Below, one piece after another: positions 62,867 through 64,000 of a stretch of 64,000 bases of DNA. The notes under the pieces were generated by a model that was not told the DNA's origin, did no database searches, and saw nothing but the letters and a program-made list of their open reading frames with translations. Numbering within the stretch: the stretch's first letter is position 1; every line of letters begins with the position of its first letter. Made by a program: the position numbers and the translations under genes. Source of the stretch: Pseudoxanthomonas sp. SE1 (lineage in GTDB: Bacteria; Pseudomonadota; Gammaproteobacteria; Xanthomonadales; Xanthomonadaceae); the NCBI RefSeq assembly GCF_029542205.1, contig NZ_CP113783.1, forward strand, positions 310,001-374,000. The letters run 5' to 3'.

Positions 62867-64000
62867 TCAACCCGCCCCTTCCTCACGATGCACGCCGCCA
62901 GCCGCCACATTCACCCCTTCCGCCAGAGTCGGATGGATGTGGATGGCGCGGGCGACATCCTGGAAGGTGGCACCCGCCTGCATGACGGCGATCAGCTCGT
63001 GGATCAGGTTGTCGCCTTCGGGGCCGATGATGTGCGCGCCTAGGATTCGGTCGGTTTTGTCGTCGGCGATGATCTTGATGAAGCCATCCGTTTCGCCGAT
63101 GGCGCGGGCTTTCGCCACCGCCTTGAAGGGCTGCACGCCGACCTTGAGCGCGTAGCCCCGCTTCCTCGCTTCGGCCTCCGTCAGTCCGACGGATCCAATG
63201 GCAGGGTCGGTGAACACGGCGTGTGGCACGAGCCGGTGATCCGCCGTGGCGGTGGCGTCGCCCTTGATGAGGGCGCGATAGAGAATCTCCGCATCGTCTC
63301 GCGCCGAGTGCGTGAACATCGGTGGACCTTTCACGTCGCCCATCGCCCAGATGCCTGCAGTCGAAGTCTGGAATCGATTGTCAACCTTGATGAAACCGGC
63401 ACGATCGGTTTCCACACCGACCGCCTCCAGGTTTAAGCTCGCCGTATTGGGCGTGCGCCCAGTGGCGACCAGCAAACGCGTGCCGCGGAAGGTCTTCTCT
63501 TCAGCGCCCACCCGAGCGCTGACCACAACGGTGCCGCCTGACTGTTGGACGCCCACCACCGCGGCGCCAGTGACAACTTCAATCCCTTCACGTCGAAACA
63601 CGTCCAGGAGGACCGCGCTGATGTCCGGCTCCTCGTTCGGCACGAGGCGTTCGGCGCGCTGAAGCACCGTGACCCGCGAACCAAACCGTGCGTACATCTG
63701 GGCGAACTCGACGCCGACATAGCCGCCGCCGACGATGATCAAGGATTCCGGCAGTTCGGTGAGGTCGAGTGCAGACCGGTTGGTCAGATAGTCGACATCG
63801 GCCAGGCCGTCGAAGGGTGGGATCGTCGCTTCCGTGCCCGTATTGATGACGATCATCGCGGACTCCAGCAATCGGTCACCGACGGCCATTCGCCCAGGCG
63901 CTTTGAACCGCGCATCGCCTTCGATCAAGTGAAGGCGCTTGATCTTCCCGACACCGTGGTACGCGCCGTCCCGGATCGGCTTCACCACGTCGTCCTTGCG
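62867..64000 (-). CDS. FAD/NAD(P)-dependent disulfide oxidoreductase (partial, N-terminus outside window)
   Basis: About 378 C-terminal codons, open at the window edge, of a class-I pyridine nucleotide-disulfide oxidoreductase. Visible: the NAD(P)-binding [17 protein letters not shown], the FAD-motif stretch [14 protein letters not shown], and the dimerisation domain with [16 protein letters not shown]. The latter carries the His-x-x-x-x-Glu base typical of lipoamide/glutathione reductase and lacks the C-terminal Cys pair of true mercuric reductase. It is therefore MerA-like by relation and context but unlikely to be MerA itself. Confidence 0.85.
   Translation of the reverse strand, partial: RKDDVVKPIRDGAYHGVGKIKRLHLIEGDARFKAPGRMAVGDRLLESAMIVINTGTEATIPPFDGLADVDYLTNRSALDLTELPESLIIVGGGYVGVEFAQMYARFGSRVTVLQRAERLVPNEEPDISAVLLDVFRREGIEVVTGAAVVGVQQSGGTVVVSARVGAEEKTFRGTRLLVATGRTPNTASLNLEAVGVETDRAGFIKVDNRFQTSTAGIWAMGDVKGPPMFTHSARDDAEILYRALIKGDATATADHRLVPHAVFTDPAIGSVGLTEAEARKRGYALKVGVQPFKAVAKARAIGETDGFIKIIADDKTDRILGAHIIGPEGDNLIHELIAVMQAGATFQDVARAIHIHPTLAEGVNVAAGGVHREEGAG

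Noticed and set aside
62867..64000. Mercuric reductase (MerA)
   Set aside because: The C-terminus has the HPTLAE-type His/Glu pair of lipoamide/glutathione reductases and lacks the terminal Cys pair of MerA. The nearby merR is only a remnant.

Overview
The window reads as a chromosome segment of a GC-rich gammaproteobacterium, most likely Xanthomonadaceae (Pseudoxanthomonas/Stenotrophomonas/Luteimonas-like). The reasons are strong G/C third-position bias, a single-chain 897-aa pyruvate dehydrogenase E1, a malic enzyme fused to a phosphotransacetylase domain, large TonB-dependent receptors, PAS-type sensor kinases, and REP-like intergenic repeats beginning GTAGGAGCG or GTAGAGC. The genus is inference. 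I saw no rRNA, tRNA or CRISPR array.

Positions 1-18.9 kb are core-like. They hold a partial sensor kinase divergent from the C4-dicarboxylate carrier dctA, a TonB receptor with a secreted hydrolase, maeB, a four-gene partner-switching module (PP2C phosphatase, anti-sigma-type kinase, two duplicated STAS antagonists), aceE, a lone HicB-like gene, a HigBA-type toxin-antitoxin pair and a YcaQ-like gene. That last gene is cut by an IS3-family element (copy 1, 18907-20101, TSD GATG).

Positions 20.1-47.3 kb hold an AT-richer secreted protein, then a DUF3883 gene inserted between two copies of the 3' end of a DUF3817 gene. Mostly core genes follow: NAT, a NodB deacetylase, a LytS/LytT-type pair, adhP, hydrolases, a GGDEF/EAL-like protein, a CHAD protein, a LysR regulator divergent from the glyoxylate-shunt operon aceB-aceA, an S9 peptidase, and the 3' part of comM.

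At about 47.3 kb comM is cut and composition changes. The segment from there to about 58.5 kb looks like a defence island. It contains a 546-aa protein with a HEPN-like motif, a trypsin-like protease translationally coupled to an RNxxxH (HEPN-like) gene, a putAbiC-like abortive-infection protein, a three-gene ABC-3C-type system (DUF4297-like nuclease, middle component, DUF3732-like ATPase), and two unknown genes divergent from a small Xre regulator. IS copy 2 (50354-51548, TSD ATCG) splits the HEPN-like gene. Removing it with one TSD copy restores a 428-codon frame whose ATG overlaps the protease stop codon.

Positions 58.8-64 kb hold an SRAP-family protein, small unknown genes, a cluster of short direct repeats resembling a transposon end, an IS5-family element with unmatched flanks, a merR remnant, and the C-terminal part of a flavin disulfide oxidoreductase that runs off the window. 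The 5' half of comM is not in the window, so the island's right border lies outside it or has been lost.
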